Positions 25,252 to 34,287 are shown, numbered from the stretch's first letter. The stretch: 64,000 nt of DNA from JAAFJT01 sp043772905 (GCA_043772905.1 JAYVFS010000239.1:12741-76740), one strand, 5' to 3'. The notes: a model not told the origin generated them from the sequence alone. Translations and numbers: made by a program.

Positions 25252-26274
25252 ATGAAAGACTTAAAAATAGCCGTTTTACTAACGTTTTCAATCATTTTCT
25301 TAGCAATTGGCTGCAAAAATGAGTCAAAAGCAGATGCACCGCAATATGGTAAAACAGGCAATCCGACGATTGACTCGTTGACGGATTTGATTTTTAAAAA
25401 TCCGAAAGATGCCAATTTGTATTTTCAAAGAGCGCAATTGTTCAATGAAAATGGTGAAAAAGGCGGTTTTGATTATGCCATAAAAGATATGCAGTATGCT
25501 TTGTCGTTGGATTCAAACAACATTGATTTTCATCATTTTTTGGCTGATGTGTATATGGACTATTCGCAGTCTCGATTGGCGGTTCAGACGATGGAACGGG
25601 CGGCATCTATTGCACCGACTCGATTGCCAACGCTCTTGAAATTGACGGAGTTTTACCTCATAACAAAACAATACGGTCAGGCGTTGCAGGAAATTACGAC
25701 TATTTTGAAGCAAGACCCTCAAAATTCAGATGCGTATTTTTTGACAGGTATGGTCTTTAAAGAGCAAGGCGATGACCCTCGTGCGATTAGTGCATTTCAG
25801 AAAGCAGTGGATTTGAATGCCGACAATAAAGATGCGTTTTTTGAATTGGGTCAACTGTTTACCAAACGGGGTAATCCATTGGCTTTGAAATATTTTGATA
25901 ATGTGTTGTTGAAAGATTCGCTTGATGTCAATGCTTTGATGGGCAAGGCGTTTTATTTGCAATCGAATAAAAAACCGCAAGAAGCGATTGATAATTATCG
26001 CAAAATCATATTGCACGACCAACACTACGAAGCGGCAATTTTTAATTTAGGTTATTTGTATTTTGAACAAAATGACTTAGAAAAAGCGCATTTTCACTTC
26101 GATTTGTGCATAAAAGAGTCGCCTACTTCTTACAAAGCGTATTATTATCGTGGTTTGGTTGCAGAAAAAAAAGGTGATAAGGTAGCGGCTTTAAAAGATT
26201 ATGAACAGGCATTAGAGTTCAAATCGGATTATGATAAGGCTTTGGAGGGTGTGACTCGATTGGGAAAAAAATGA
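25252..26274 (+). CDS. TPR-repeat lipoprotein
   Basis: 340 residues from ATG 25252. This start is preferred over an upstream in-frame one because it opens directly on a lipoprotein signal (MKDLKIAVLLTFSIIFLAIGC, Cys21) and follows a promoter element. The rest is a run of about eight tetratricopeptide repeats from about residue 45 to the end, with the usual pattern (AYFLTGMVFKEQGDDPRAIS, AFFELGQLFTKRGNPLALKY, AIFNLGYLYFEQNDLEKAHF). Such lipoproteins serve as scaffolds for envelope complexes; the partner is unknown. It diverges from uvrA. Confidence 0.85.
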   Translation: MKDLKIAVLLTFSIIFLAIGCKNESKADAPQYGKTGNPTIDSLTDLIFKNPKDANLYFQRAQLFNENGEKGGFDYAIKDMQYALSLDSNNIDFHHFLADVYMDYSQSRLAVQTMERAASIAPTRLPTLLKLTEFYLITKQYGQALQEITTILKQDPQNSDAYFLTGMVFKEQGDDPRAISAFQKAVDLNADNKDAFFELGQLFTKRGNPLALKYFDNVLLKDSLDVNALMGKAFYLQSNKKPQEAIDNYRKIILHDQHYEAAIFNLGYLYFEQNDLEKAHFHFDLCIKESPTSYKAYYYRGLVAEKKGDKVAALKDYEQALEFKSDYDKALEGVTRLGKK

Positions 26275-26451
26275 GAATTTAAGCACCCAAACACCATAAA
26301 AACGCAAGACTTTTCGTTCTGTTATTTGTATTCGATGGATGCTAAATGCCAAAATTCTAAGGGGACTATTAGAAAATAAATAAGATTCGAAAATTTGGCA
26401 AACTATTTTCATCAGAGGCAGCACCTAATTAGCCAATAAATTTGAAAAGTC

Positions 26452-27561
26452 ATGCGTCTAAATTTTACACTCATCTGTCTTTTTTTCAATTCAATTCTGT
26501 TTTTTGCTCAATCGGAAATTGGGCAGGACAACCTTATTCCCAATCCAGGATTTGAGGAATTTGATGGTTTTCCTATTGGTTGGTATTACAAAGGCTCTGA
26601 TTTTGATGATGTTGTCAAATATTGGTCATCGCCAACGACGGCTTCACCCGATGCTTACGGCTCGCGTGTGCGCGTGCCGTCGAGTTGGGCAGAAAAAGGC
26701 TTTGGCAAACAGACACCGCACAGTGGGCAAAACATGGCGGGCATAACGGTTTATGGTTGTTCAAATGGCAAGCCGCACTGTCGAGAGTATGTACAAATTC
26801 AGTTAAAAGAGCCGTTGGTGGTAGGACAAAATTATGTTTTTGAAGTATGGGTTGCGAGCCTTGACGCAGGTTTGAGAGTCAATAATTTAGGTGCTTTTTT
26901 ATCTAATAAACGAGTGAAAAATGTTGGAGAAGAGTGTATTAACGTCAAACCGACCGTTTTTGCTTCAAAAGTGGTTGACCCAAAACCCAAAGGTTGGTCT
27001 AAAATAACCTTAAAATTTACGACTGATTTAGAATCTGAATGGTTGATTATAGGCAATTTCAATGCCGATGAAGAGACGACGATTATGAGTCCCCCCTCAG
27101 TATCTAACCTCAATTTTGCCTATTATTACCTTGACGATGTGAGCCTTAAAAAAACAGAGCCAATTATGCCTGTGCCTATAAAAGACGACGATTTGACGCG
27201 GGTGAGGCTTGAAATTGGCAAAACAGTGCGCCTTAAAGACATTTTTTTTGAAAGTGATAAATCCGATTTGTTGCCACGTTCTTTTGTGGAACTTGACAAA
27301 TTAGCCAATATTTTAAGGGAAAACTCCAATCTTGAAATTGAAATCATTGGTCATACGGACAATGTTGGCGACCCAATTTATAACCTAACATTAAGCCGTC
27401 GTCGTGCGGCGATGGTTATGGACTATTTGGTTCAGAGCGGTATTACGTCTCGCCGTCTTCGCTCAAATGGTTTTGGCGACAAACAGCCGATTGCGTCGAA
27501 TGATGTGGAGGAGACACGTCAGATGAATCGGCGTGTGGAGTTTAGGATTTTGAAGAAATAA
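26452..27561 (+). CDS. OmpA family protein with N-terminal carbohydrate-binding-like domain
   Basis: 369 residues with a signal peptide (about 1-20). The mature start IGQDNLIPNPGFEEFDGFPIGWY and the jelly-roll-like part to about residue 235 resemble carbohydrate-binding modules seen before OmpA domains in Bacteroidota. Residues about 255-369 form an OmpA_C peptidoglycan-binding domain: IFFESDKSDLLPRSFVELDKLA, IEIIGHTDNVGD, LSRRRAAMVMDYLVQSGI, and the terminal NRRVEFRILKK. It would tie the outer membrane to the cell wall. The motif copy at 27093 reads PPSV in a loop. Confidence 0.88.
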   Translation: MRLNFTLICLFFNSILFFAQSEIGQDNLIPNPGFEEFDGFPIGWYYKGSDFDDVVKYWSSPTTASPDAYGSRVRVPSSWAEKGFGKQTPHSGQNMAGITVYGCSNGKPHCREYVQIQLKEPLVVGQNYVFEVWVASLDAGLRVNNLGAFLSNKRVKNVGEECINVKPTVFASKVVDPKPKGWSKITLKFTTDLESEWLIIGNFNADEETTIMSPPSVSNLNFAYYYLDDVSLKKTEPIMPVPIKDDDLTRVRLEIGKTVRLKDIFFESDKSDLLPRSFVELDKLANILRENSNLEIEIIGHTDNVGDPIYNLTLSRRRAAMVMDYLVQSGITSRRLRSNGFGDKQPIASNDVEETRQMNRRVEFRILKK

Positions 27562-27568
27562 AGTCATT

Positions 27569-28987
27569 CTACTTGTAAATAGGTAACGAAAAAGAGAATG
27601 AAGTCAACCCCTCATTGCTTTTTACAAAAATCTCACTCTCATGTAAATCCACAATTTTTTTAACAATAGCCAAACCTAAACCTGTGCTGCCTTCAATCGC
27701 TGAATTTTTGAAATAACGGTCAAAAATCTGTGTCAATACTGAGGGGGGGATAGTCTCGCCAGTGTTTGAAATTTTTATAACTAATTGATTATCCTTTTTT
27801 TGTAAACCTAAATCAATGCGTCCATTGGGCAAGTTGTAACGAATGGCATTGTCAAAAAGGTTTTGTAGAACGCGGTCTATCAGTTTTATATCAGCAACAA
27901 TCCATGGCAAGTTGCTTGAAAAATTGGTAGAAATTAAGATGTTTTTTTCAGCACAAATAACTTCATATTTGGCAACAATGTCTTGCAATAATTCGGCAAT
28001 TGGGAAAGGTTCAGTATGCAATTGGGTTTGATTGGATTCTAATTTTGATAGTTCAAATAAGTCTTCAATGAGTTTCGTCAAACGTTGCGATTCTTTTTGG
28101 GCAATGGTTAAATAATGCTCCCGTTCAGGCATCGTAATAACGTGTCGCCGTAAGAAAAGCGTTTCAATATAGCCCGATAAATTGGTTAAAGGCGTGCGCA
28201 AGTCGTGTGAAATATTGGCAATCATCTCTTTGCGCAGTTTGTCAACAGATGATAGTTTCTCATAACTTTCTTCTAATTCATGGCTAATTTTGAGGTTGGT
28301 TTGATAGGCATATTCCAATTTTATTTTCATACGTTCTTGATGGAACAACATGCGTCGTAGCCAATAGACGAGTACCAAAATGATGGGGAGTATGATGAGA
28401 ATGGATATAAGTAAATTTTGAAGTGCCACCTGCCTTGCACGAGCGATGAAACGATTGAATTGTTCGTCAACCATAACTATGGCAACTGGCTGCCCAAGTT
28501 TGTCGCGGATGGGTGCAAATGCCGACAACCACATACCAAATTCGTCTTTATACATCGGAATAACGCCCCCCTCTGTATATTTTTGTTTTAAAATGGGTTG
28601 AAAAGTACGGTATTCATGTCTAAAATAAGGTGTGTCTGCCGATGTTGCCAAAAACTCAAAATGCGTTTTTGCAGAGTCATACACCATCGTATAGACAGGT
28701 GTTTTGAGCATATTGGCAACGGCATTTCGGGCTAAAATGTAGTGGATTTTGTCATAATTGGTGTCCTGTGTATTGAACAATATGGCATCTTTCGTCTTAT
28801 AATAAGTGGCAACTTGGGTGTGAATATCGGCATCAACTTGCAAGGCGATGGCGTTGGCGATGCCTTCCAATCGCAAAAGACTGCTTTGTTCGGCTTGTTC
28901 GCAAAACCGAAAATATGTCCAGCTGACGAAATAAGCGGTTACGAGTAAATAGCCTGTGAGGACGAGCCAAAAGATGCGTTTTGTCAT
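27569..28987 (-). CDS. Membrane sensor histidine kinase
   Basis: 472 residues. Two membrane segments (about 5-25 and 188-209) flank a periplasmic sensor domain of about 160 residues. A coiled linker is followed by the HisKA domain with the phosphorylated His in EMIANISHDLRTPLTNLSGY (His about 260). The ATP-binding domain shows the N box LFDNAIRYNLPNG, the G1-like ISNTGETIPPSVL and STGLGLAIVKKIVDLH. No response regulator is next to it, so the partner is unknown. It is convergent with the OmpA gene, with only 7 bases between stops. Motif copies: 27737 (PSV) and the variant at 28568 (TEG). Confidence 0.93.
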   Translation of the reverse strand: MTKRIFWLVLTGYLLVTAYFVSWTYFRFCEQAEQSSLLRLEGIANAIALQVDADIHTQVATYYKTKDAILFNTQDTNYDKIHYILARNAVANMLKTPVYTMVYDSAKTHFEFLATSADTPYFRHEYRTFQPILKQKYTEGGVIPMYKDEFGMWLSAFAPIRDKLGQPVAIVMVDEQFNRFIARARQVALQNLLISILIILPIILVLVYWLRRMLFHQERMKIKLEYAYQTNLKISHELEESYEKLSSVDKLRKEMIANISHDLRTPLTNLSGYIETLFLRRHVITMPEREHYLTIAQKESQRLTKLIEDLFELSKLESNQTQLHTEPFPIAELLQDIVAKYEVICAEKNILISTNFSSNLPWIVADIKLIDRVLQNLFDNAIRYNLPNGRIDLGLQKKDNQLVIKISNTGETIPPSVLTQIFDRYFKNSAIEGSTGLGLAIVKKIVDLHESEIFVKSNEGLTSFSFSLPIYK

Positions 28988-29176
28988 TTTATTTTCTTAA
29001 TGGACAACGGATAGTTGAAAATGGATAATTCAATGAGGTTAAAATCAGTATCAAGTATAAAAACCAATAATAAGGCTGTTTTTGAAATTTTGAACCTAAA
29101 AGTGTTGTTTTTTGAAATATTTTTCTGAATAACCCTAACAATTTTGAACCTTTGCATCGTGTCAACAATAACATAT

Positions 29177-29274
29177 TTTTTTTGTCATTCTGAACGCAGT
29201 GAAAGAATCTGTATAAAACGTTCATTTTTAATTGTTTATGCAGATTCTTTCACTGCATTCAGAATGACAAAAAA
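29177..29274. repeat. Intergenic palindrome, GTCATTCTGAACGCAGT type (copy 2)
   Basis: Arms TTTGTCATTCTGAACGCAGT... and its inverted copy ending in CATTCAGAATGACAAA, between divergent genes (sensor kinase and M16 protein). It cannot be a simple gene-end terminator here, which shows the element is a dispersed repeat. Confidence 0.85.
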
Positions 29275-29309
29275 AGTTACGTTGCGTTTTTAAACTAAAA
29301 AATAGGACT

Positions 29310-30596
29310 TTGAAAGCTAATCAATTATTTAGGAAAACACCGCCCCCGATTTTCGAAGTCACGTCATTGACTTTACCCGCCCCCTCAGTATCTAAGCTCG
29401 ACAATGGCATCCCTGTCTATCAAACGCGATTGGGGACGCAGGAGATAATGAAAATTGACATTGTCATTATGTCGGGTCGCCCCGAAGAGCATAAACGGTT
29501 GACTTCAAGAGCGACCTCACGGCAATTGCGGGAAGGTACAGCGAGTTTTAATTCGGCTGAAATTGCTCAACAATTGGACTTTTGGGCGGGCACTTTGAAG
29601 ATGCCTGTTAGCCTCGATACAGGTAATGTTACGTTATATTGTATGACGAAACATTTTCCTAAGTTGCTACCGTTGTTGGCTGAAATTATTCAACAACCGA
29701 CCTTTCCTCAACGTGAATTGAATACGTTTGTTGAGAATAATATTCAGAATCTAGCAGTTGAATTGACAAAAAACGATGTTATTGCTTACAGAAGCATTAC
29801 AGAATTGGCGTATGGTGCAGACATGCCTTATGGCTACAATTCAATGCCCGATGATTACCGCGCCTTGACGACCGATGATTTGAAGCAATTTCATAGAGAC
29901 AATTATACGTCTGACAATATGAAGATTTTTTTGAGCGGCTATTTTGATGATTCTGTTTTGACGTTGTTGAATCAATATTTAGGTCAAAACAAAACAACTG
30001 CTGTCAAAGAAAGTAGCCCCCTCAGTATAACGGGCTTAAAACCGCAAAAAATAAGGGTTGCAAATCCTGATACTTTGCAAGCGGCTATACGCATTGGTCG
30101 GCGCATTGGAAACCGTAAACATCCTGATTATAATGGTTTTTTTGTGCTTAACACAATACTTGGCGGCTATTTTGGCTCTCGTTTGATGCGGAATATTAGG
30201 GAAAAGAAAGGTTTTACTTACAATATTGGCTCGGCAAGTGACACTTTGCACCGCGACAGTTTTTTCTATATCAGTTCTGAAATCGGGAATCAATTTGTCG
30301 AAAAAGCCCTTGTTGAAGTCTATAAAGAGATGGCTATTTTGCAAAATGACCTTATTGGCGATGATGAATTGGCGATGGTCAGAAATTACCTAATGGGCAA
30401 TCTTTTGGGCATGGTGGACGGACCATTTGCTGTCAATGATGTCATTCGCACTTTTATGATTGAAGACATTCCCTTAGATTCTTTTGAGCATTTTGTGGAT
30501 ACCATTCGCACCATTTCTCCTACGGATTTGCGTGATTTAGCGCAAAAATACTTGAAAAAAGAGGATATGTTCGAGGTCATCGTTGGCACTTTTTGA
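29310..30596 (+). CDS. M16-family peptidase homolog lacking the zinc site
   Basis: 428 residues starting at TTG 29310. Fold and length fit one half of an M16 peptidase. The N-terminal part has the family frame (DNGIPVYQTRLGTQEIMKIDIVIMSG), but where the HxxEH zinc motif should follow it reads RPEEHKRLTSRATSRQL, so the two metal His residues are missing. The C-terminal domain keeps the conserved GSRLMRNIREKKGFTYNIGS block. This is the pattern of the non-catalytic partner in M16 pairs, but the catalytic partner is not adjacent. The start is uncertain: no ATG fits and the TTG follows a weak purine run. Confidence 0.82.
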   Translation: MKANQLFRKTPPPIFEVTSLTLPAPSVSKLDNGIPVYQTRLGTQEIMKIDIVIMSGRPEEHKRLTSRATSRQLREGTASFNSAEIAQQLDFWAGTLKMPVSLDTGNVTLYCMTKHFPKLLPLLAEIIQQPTFPQRELNTFVENNIQNLAVELTKNDVIAYRSITELAYGADMPYGYNSMPDDYRALTTDDLKQFHRDNYTSDNMKIFLSGYFDDSVLTLLNQYLGQNKTTAVKESSPLSITGLKPQKIRVANPDTLQAAIRIGRRIGNRKHPDYNGFFVLNTILGGYFGSRLMRNIREKKGFTYNIGSASDTLHRDSFFYISSEIGNQFVEKALVEVYKEMAILQNDLIGDDELAMVRNYLMGNLLGMVDGPFAVNDVIRTFMIEDIPLDSFEHFVDTIRTISPTDLRDLAQKYLKKEDMFEVIVGTF

Positions 30597-30606
30597 TGTC
30601 CAAATA

Positions 30607-31140
30607 CTAAACTTTTGCAGGACCTATATCTGGTTTAGGTGTTAAATCGAGTAAACGGAGCTTGTTTTTAGTTTTACTATTAATTTTAAAGGTCTTAAAA
30701 CCTGAAATACGGGTCAAAAGCCAACCGATGACTCCTGAACTGACACCGACAACCATTGCTTCGTCGCAATTGGGACATTTAGGCGTTAGTTTTCCGACCA
30801 AACCGAAGAAGGCAGCACCTGCGCCAAAAGTCATTAAAGTTGCGCCAATAGTCCGAACAGCACGTCGTTCATTGCCCTTTCGAACGGCGATAATGTCCTC
30901 GACAGTGACTGACCAATCTTCAAAAATGATTTGGTGGCGGTCTATATTGAAGTCAACGATGCGTTTGGTCATCCAAACCTTATTCTTTTTGTCGTCACCG
31001 TCTGTTTGGAAAGTAATGGTTGAACCGATGAGAAATGACATCCGCGAAGGGTCACGTGGGGTATCGAGTCTCATTAGTTTTTGAGCCGTTAGGTTGCTTA
31101 AAAAGCATAATGAAAAAAAGAAAATTGTTAAGAGCCGCAT
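30607..31140 (-). CDS. Exported membrane protein, unknown
   Basis: 177 residues with a signal peptide (RLLTIFFFSLCFLSNLTAQ). Residues about 25-90 look like a beta-rich domain (MSFLIGSTITFQTDG, DRHQIIFEDWSVTVEDIIAVR). Two later hydrophobic, Gly-rich stretches (about 97-117 and 127-146) may be membrane segments, with CPNC between them (about 122-125). No family recognised. It ends 10 bases from the convergent M16 homolog. Confidence 0.6.
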   Translation of the reverse strand: MRLLTIFFFSLCFLSNLTAQKLMRLDTPRDPSRMSFLIGSTITFQTDGDDKKNKVWMTKRIVDFNIDRHQIIFEDWSVTVEDIIAVRKGNERRAVRTIGATLMTFGAGAAFFGLVGKLTPKCPNCDEAMVVGVSSGVIGWLLTRISGFKTFKINSKTKNKLRLLDLTPKPDIGPAKV

Positions 31141-31219
31141 ATTCGTAAGAATTTGTAGGTGAAACGTTGTGCGTCAAAATTACGCTGCTACGTTGACAAA
31201 AAGGCTTCAAGTTACCGAA

Positions 31220-31251
31220 GAATTACGAAATTCTTTAAGATTTCGTAATTC
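31220..31251. repeat. 12-bp hairpin before the YkgJ gene
   Basis: GAATTACGAAAT pairs with ATTTCGTAATTC around an 8-base loop, directly followed by a motif copy (31256-31265) and the YkgJ promoter. Could be an operator or a hairpin; not assigned. Confidence 0.5.
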
Positions 31252-31292
31252 TATACCCCTCAGTATTTTCGGTATTTTTCTCGTTTTATGTA

Positions 31293-31300
31293 TAATTTTG
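31293..31300 (+). promoter_or_regulatory. -7 element TAATTTTG only 4 bases before the YkgJ start
   Basis: TAATTTTG matches TAnnTTTG. Transcription would begin at or near the ATG at 31305, giving a leaderless mRNA if this promoter is used. Confidence 0.45.
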
Positions 31301-31304
31301 CGGC

Positions 31305-31772
31305 ATGGAAATATTGGACAATTGGGAAAAAAAGTCTGCCGAAAGGCAAAAGGTGTATAAAAAAATGCTTCAAAAAGCGGATAAAAACCTTATTTTGAAG
31401 CAATTACCCCATTTGCACGAAGAGGCCTTTTCAAAAATAGATTGTTTGGCTTGTGCCAATTGTTGCAAGAATTATTCACCCCGTTTTAAGCCGCCCGATA
31501 TTAAACGGATTGCTAAACACTTAAAAATGAGTGAGTCGGTGTTTGTGGATCAATATTTACGCCGCGATGAAGAGGGTGATTTTGTGGTGACGACTAAGCC
31601 TTGTCCTTTTTTGGGTTCGGACAATTATTGTGATATTTATGAAGTCCGTCCTTCCGATTGTCATCGTTTTCCTTATACAGATAAGGACGTTTTGTTGAAA
31701 AAACAAGCGATTACCTTGAAAAACAGCACTTTTTGCCCAGCTGTTTTTTATGTCTTAGAAAAACTTGTTTGA
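31305..31772 (+). CDS. YkgJ-family cysteine-cluster protein
   Basis: 155 residues. YkgJ-type proteins bind zinc or an iron-sulfur cluster through a conserved Cys set; visible here are DCLACANCCKNYSPRF (about 46-61), then CPFLGSDNYCDIYEVRPSDC (about 103-122) and FCPAV near the end. The N-terminal helix EKKSAERQKVYKKMLQKADK is normal for the Bacteroidota form, which supports the ATG at 31305. The biological role is unproven. It converges with the M48 protease gene across an inverted pair of motif copies. Confidence 0.88.
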   Translation: MEILDNWEKKSAERQKVYKKMLQKADKNLILKQLPHLHEEAFSKIDCLACANCCKNYSPRFKPPDIKRIAKHLKMSESVFVDQYLRRDEEGDFVVTTKPCPFLGSDNYCDIYEVRPSDCHRFPYTDKDVLLKKQAITLKNSTFCPAVFYVLEKLV

Positions 31773-31801
31773 TACTGAGGGGGGGCAAACGCCCCTCAGT
31801 A
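31773..31801. terminator. Inverted pair of TACTGAGGGG motifs between convergent genes
   Basis: TACTGAGGGG (31773-31782) begins at the base after the YkgJ stop, and CCCCTCAGTA (31792-31801) follows 9 bases later, so the two form a perfect 10-bp GC-rich stem. No T-run follows at once. The M48 stop is 11 bases further on. The geometry matches paired uptake sequences that double as terminators in Neisseria. Confidence 0.75.
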
Positions 31802-31812
31802 AAATGAGTCAT

Positions 31813-33291
31813 TTATTTTCCAATTGTTTTAATCTGCATGCCTCTTGTCACACGGTCTGTTAATTCCATGCCGTTGATGATAGCGAGTTCATTATGCTGT
31901 TTTTCAGGCATATTGAAAGCCCGCAAAGCGTCGAGGAGTGTTCCGTCAGTATAAACCGTTTTAATACGGATACGATTAGGCGTGACATTGATTTTATTGT
32001 AGTCGGTCAAAGTTCTGAAACCGTTCATTGTATTGCTAAAAAAACGTTCGTATTGAGGGAAATCCGCTAAACCTGCTACGCCATGAATGATGTAATTCAT
32101 TCCGTTGTAAGCAATGAAAGTGGTCATAACCCGAACTGAATTTTTAGCTGCTTCTTGGGCGTTTTGCGCATTTACAGGCACTTGGTCGCCTACTTGAATG
32201 ATGGCTTGAAGCCCATTTATACTTGTATTTCGTTGGTCAATCACTTTGAGTTTATGTTTTTGAACGACGGCATTTGCGGCTTCATCAAGCGTTTTTTCAG
32301 GGGAAAGTGTCAAAATCATCATGGCTTTTTGGTCTTTTGAAGCCATTTGGAACTGAATTGGTGAATTATGGGTTTGCCAATCTAAGGGAACTGGAAACTC
32401 AAATTTGAGTTCGGGGTGGTAGAAATTATTGTTTTCGACATAACCTTGGCGTGGATCTTCGCCGTATACTAAGCCTTCGATGCGGCGCAAATAACCGTCT
32501 CTATTTACTTCATAGTTTTTTGACGGATTGGCTTTTTGGGTTTCGACAGCCATTGCCGTTACGTTTTTGTAGCGGTCGCCCGGGTCAGGGTGAGTGGACA
32601 GGAAACTAGGGATATTGGCACCCGCAGCCTCTTGAATACGTCCGATGGTTTGAAAAAAACCAGCCATTTCACGAGCATCATAGCCTGTTTTCGAGGAATA
32701 TTCGACGCCTAATTTGTCTGATTGAGATTCGTGGTCACGGCTGTATTTGAGCATCAAAAGTTGTAAGCCTTGGCTGGCAACATCGGCATATTCGGCAAAC
32801 TTAGGAGAAGCAATCATGCCGACAATCAAACCTCCTTGTAATAAAATTTGTTTGGTTTGTTGTTGCGCCCCGTGCCGTGCCGTTACATGACCGATTTCGT
32901 GACCCAAAACGCCCATAAATTGCGCTTCGTTATTGAAATGGGCTAATATGCCACGTGTGAAATAGACGAAACCGCCAGGAACGGCAAAGGCATTGACCAC
33001 TTCGGAGTCCATAACTTTGAACTGAAAATCCAAAGTTGGGCGATGAGAGATTTTTGCCATTGAACGACCTTGTATGCCGACGTATTGTTGTAAAAGGGAG
33101 TCGGCATAAACGCCAAATTCGGCTTGAATAGCTGGGTCCGATTGTTGTCCGAGAGACAGCTCTGCCGCCTCCGACATAAAGGACAATTCTCTTTTGCCTG
33201 TAACAGGATTGCGAGAACATTGATTGAAAAGTAATAAAACTGCTACGAGAGCAGTCACTTTTGAGAAACGATGGAAATGCATGATATTCAT
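31813..33291 (-). CDS. M48-family metalloprotease lipoprotein with LysM-like end
   Basis: 492 residues. Lipoprotein signal with Cys25 (LLLFNQC). The zinc site is intact: VLGHEIGHVTARHG (HExxH, about residues 132-136), with the third ligand Glu in SRDHESQSDKLG. The family block NPVTGKRELSFMSEAAELSLG lies right after the lipobox. Residues about 230-440 contain a beta-rich domain of unknown role, and the last 55 residues (YTDGTLLDALRAFNM to the end) resemble a LysM-like element seen in BepA/YfgC relatives. It probably degrades misfolded envelope proteins (inference from BepA). Confidence 0.92.
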   Translation of the reverse strand: MNIMHFHRFSKVTALVAVLLLFNQCSRNPVTGKRELSFMSEAAELSLGQQSDPAIQAEFGVYADSLLQQYVGIQGRSMAKISHRPTLDFQFKVMDSEVVNAFAVPGGFVYFTRGILAHFNNEAQFMGVLGHEIGHVTARHGAQQQTKQILLQGGLIVGMIASPKFAEYADVASQGLQLLMLKYSRDHESQSDKLGVEYSSKTGYDAREMAGFFQTIGRIQEAAGANIPSFLSTHPDPGDRYKNVTAMAVETQKANPSKNYEVNRDGYLRRIEGLVYGEDPRQGYVENNNFYHPELKFEFPVPLDWQTHNSPIQFQMASKDQKAMMILTLSPEKTLDEAANAVVQKHKLKVIDQRNTSINGLQAIIQVGDQVPVNAQNAQEAAKNSVRVMTTFIAYNGMNYIIHGVAGLADFPQYERFFSNTMNGFRTLTDYNKINVTPNRIRIKTVYTDGTLLDALRAFNMPEKQHNELAIINGMELTDRVTRGMQIKTIGK

Positions 33292-33356
33292 ATTGTGCAG
33301 TTTTTTATAATCGTAAAATTAGTGCTTTATCAATGAATAAAAAACAAAAAAGATGA

Positions 33357-33382
33357 AAACTGTCTTAAAAGGAGACAGTTTT
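33357..33382. terminator. Short hairpin in the M48/33564 gap
   Basis: AAAACTGTCT pairs with AGACAGTTTT and is followed by T's on the plus strand, but no gene upstream points into it. It may be a remnant or end an undetected transcript. The rest of the gap holds an exact motif copy (33486-33495). Confidence 0.5.
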
Positions 33383-33563
33383 TTATTTTAAAAATAAAAT
33401 ATTTTCACTTGAAAATGACTTAAATGGATTATTATTTAATAATTATGTAACTCATTGAATATTTTCCGTCAAAAAAGGGTTCTTTTACTGAGGGGGTATC
33501 AAAATGGACTTTTTCTTAATAAGAACTAAGAGACAATCATGATTTTTATGAAAACGAATTTAA

Positions 33564-34202
33564 ATGACTAACAAAATGAAACGTCAATCGACAACTCAAA
33601 AACAATATATACCAGAAGAGAAAGACAGTTTTCCATGGCTTCTTTTTATTGTAGGCATCGCCAGTGTCCTCATCGTTTTGCAGGTTTTTGGTATTTTCAA
33701 AACGGTGGATAGCGAACACAAAGCGACTGTCATGGATGTCCGTTCAGGAGAGTATGAAAATCGACAAATATCCAAAGAACGGCTCAAAAACCTTGAAAAG
33801 CCGACACCAGAAGTTGATGGTGTGCTTCAGTCTATAAAAGATGAGTATGAATCACCTGTTTTTACAGATATACGCACCGCAAATGACCAAAATAATTGGG
33901 GATTGGCAGATGACGAAGCCAAATTCTATGATGATATGCGTATTCGTTATGGTGGCACACGCGACAATTGGCTGGGTGTTGTTCAAAGAGCGAACAGTAC
34001 ATATAAAGCGGTCAAAGAAATTTTTGGCGGGCGGTCTGATGTTGGGGCGGTGTTACAAGATTCAAGGGCTGCGGCAACGGTGTTCGGTCGAATTCAACAA
34101 TATTTTGGCATATCAACATTGGATTGTTTAAATTTTGCTCAAAGTGGACGTGCAACGCATTTAAGCGATTGGGCTAATTTTGTTGAGGGTAAAAAACGTT
34201 AA
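33564..34202 (+). CDS. Single-pass membrane protein, unknown
   Basis: 212 residues. One membrane segment (about 24-43) after a short charged N-terminus (KRQSTTQKQYIPEEKD), then a linker and a helical extracytoplasmic domain (about 60-212) with NNWGLADDEAKFYDDMRIRYGG and the tail HLSDWANFVEGKKR. No family recognised. It stands alone between divergent M48 and the PorG-like gene. No motif copy within it. Confidence 0.6.
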   Translation: MTNKMKRQSTTQKQYIPEEKDSFPWLLFIVGIASVLIVLQVFGIFKTVDSEHKATVMDVRSGEYENRQISKERLKNLEKPTPEVDGVLQSIKDEYESPVFTDIRTANDQNNWGLADDEAKFYDDMRIRYGGTRDNWLGVVQRANSTYKAVKEIFGGRSDVGAVLQDSRAAATVFGRIQQYFGISTLDCLNFAQSGRATHLSDWANFVEGKKR

Positions 34203-34279
34203 TCTCAATCATTTTACCATTAATTAAGTTAAAACGTCCTCCTTCCTGTAAGAAACTTCACTGCTTTTGCGTTTTTAGA

Positions 34280-34287
34280 TAACTTTG
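34280..34287 (+). promoter_or_regulatory. -7 element TAACTTTG upstream of the PorG-like gene
   Basis: TAACTTTG followed by CA, 110 bases before the GTG start; the leader would be about 100 bases. Confidence 0.5.

Noticed and set aside
31169..31360. A 63-codon plus-strand frame upstream of the YkgJ gene
   Set aside because: It is random-looking, overlaps the hairpin, motif and promoter, and runs into the YkgJ gene in another phase.
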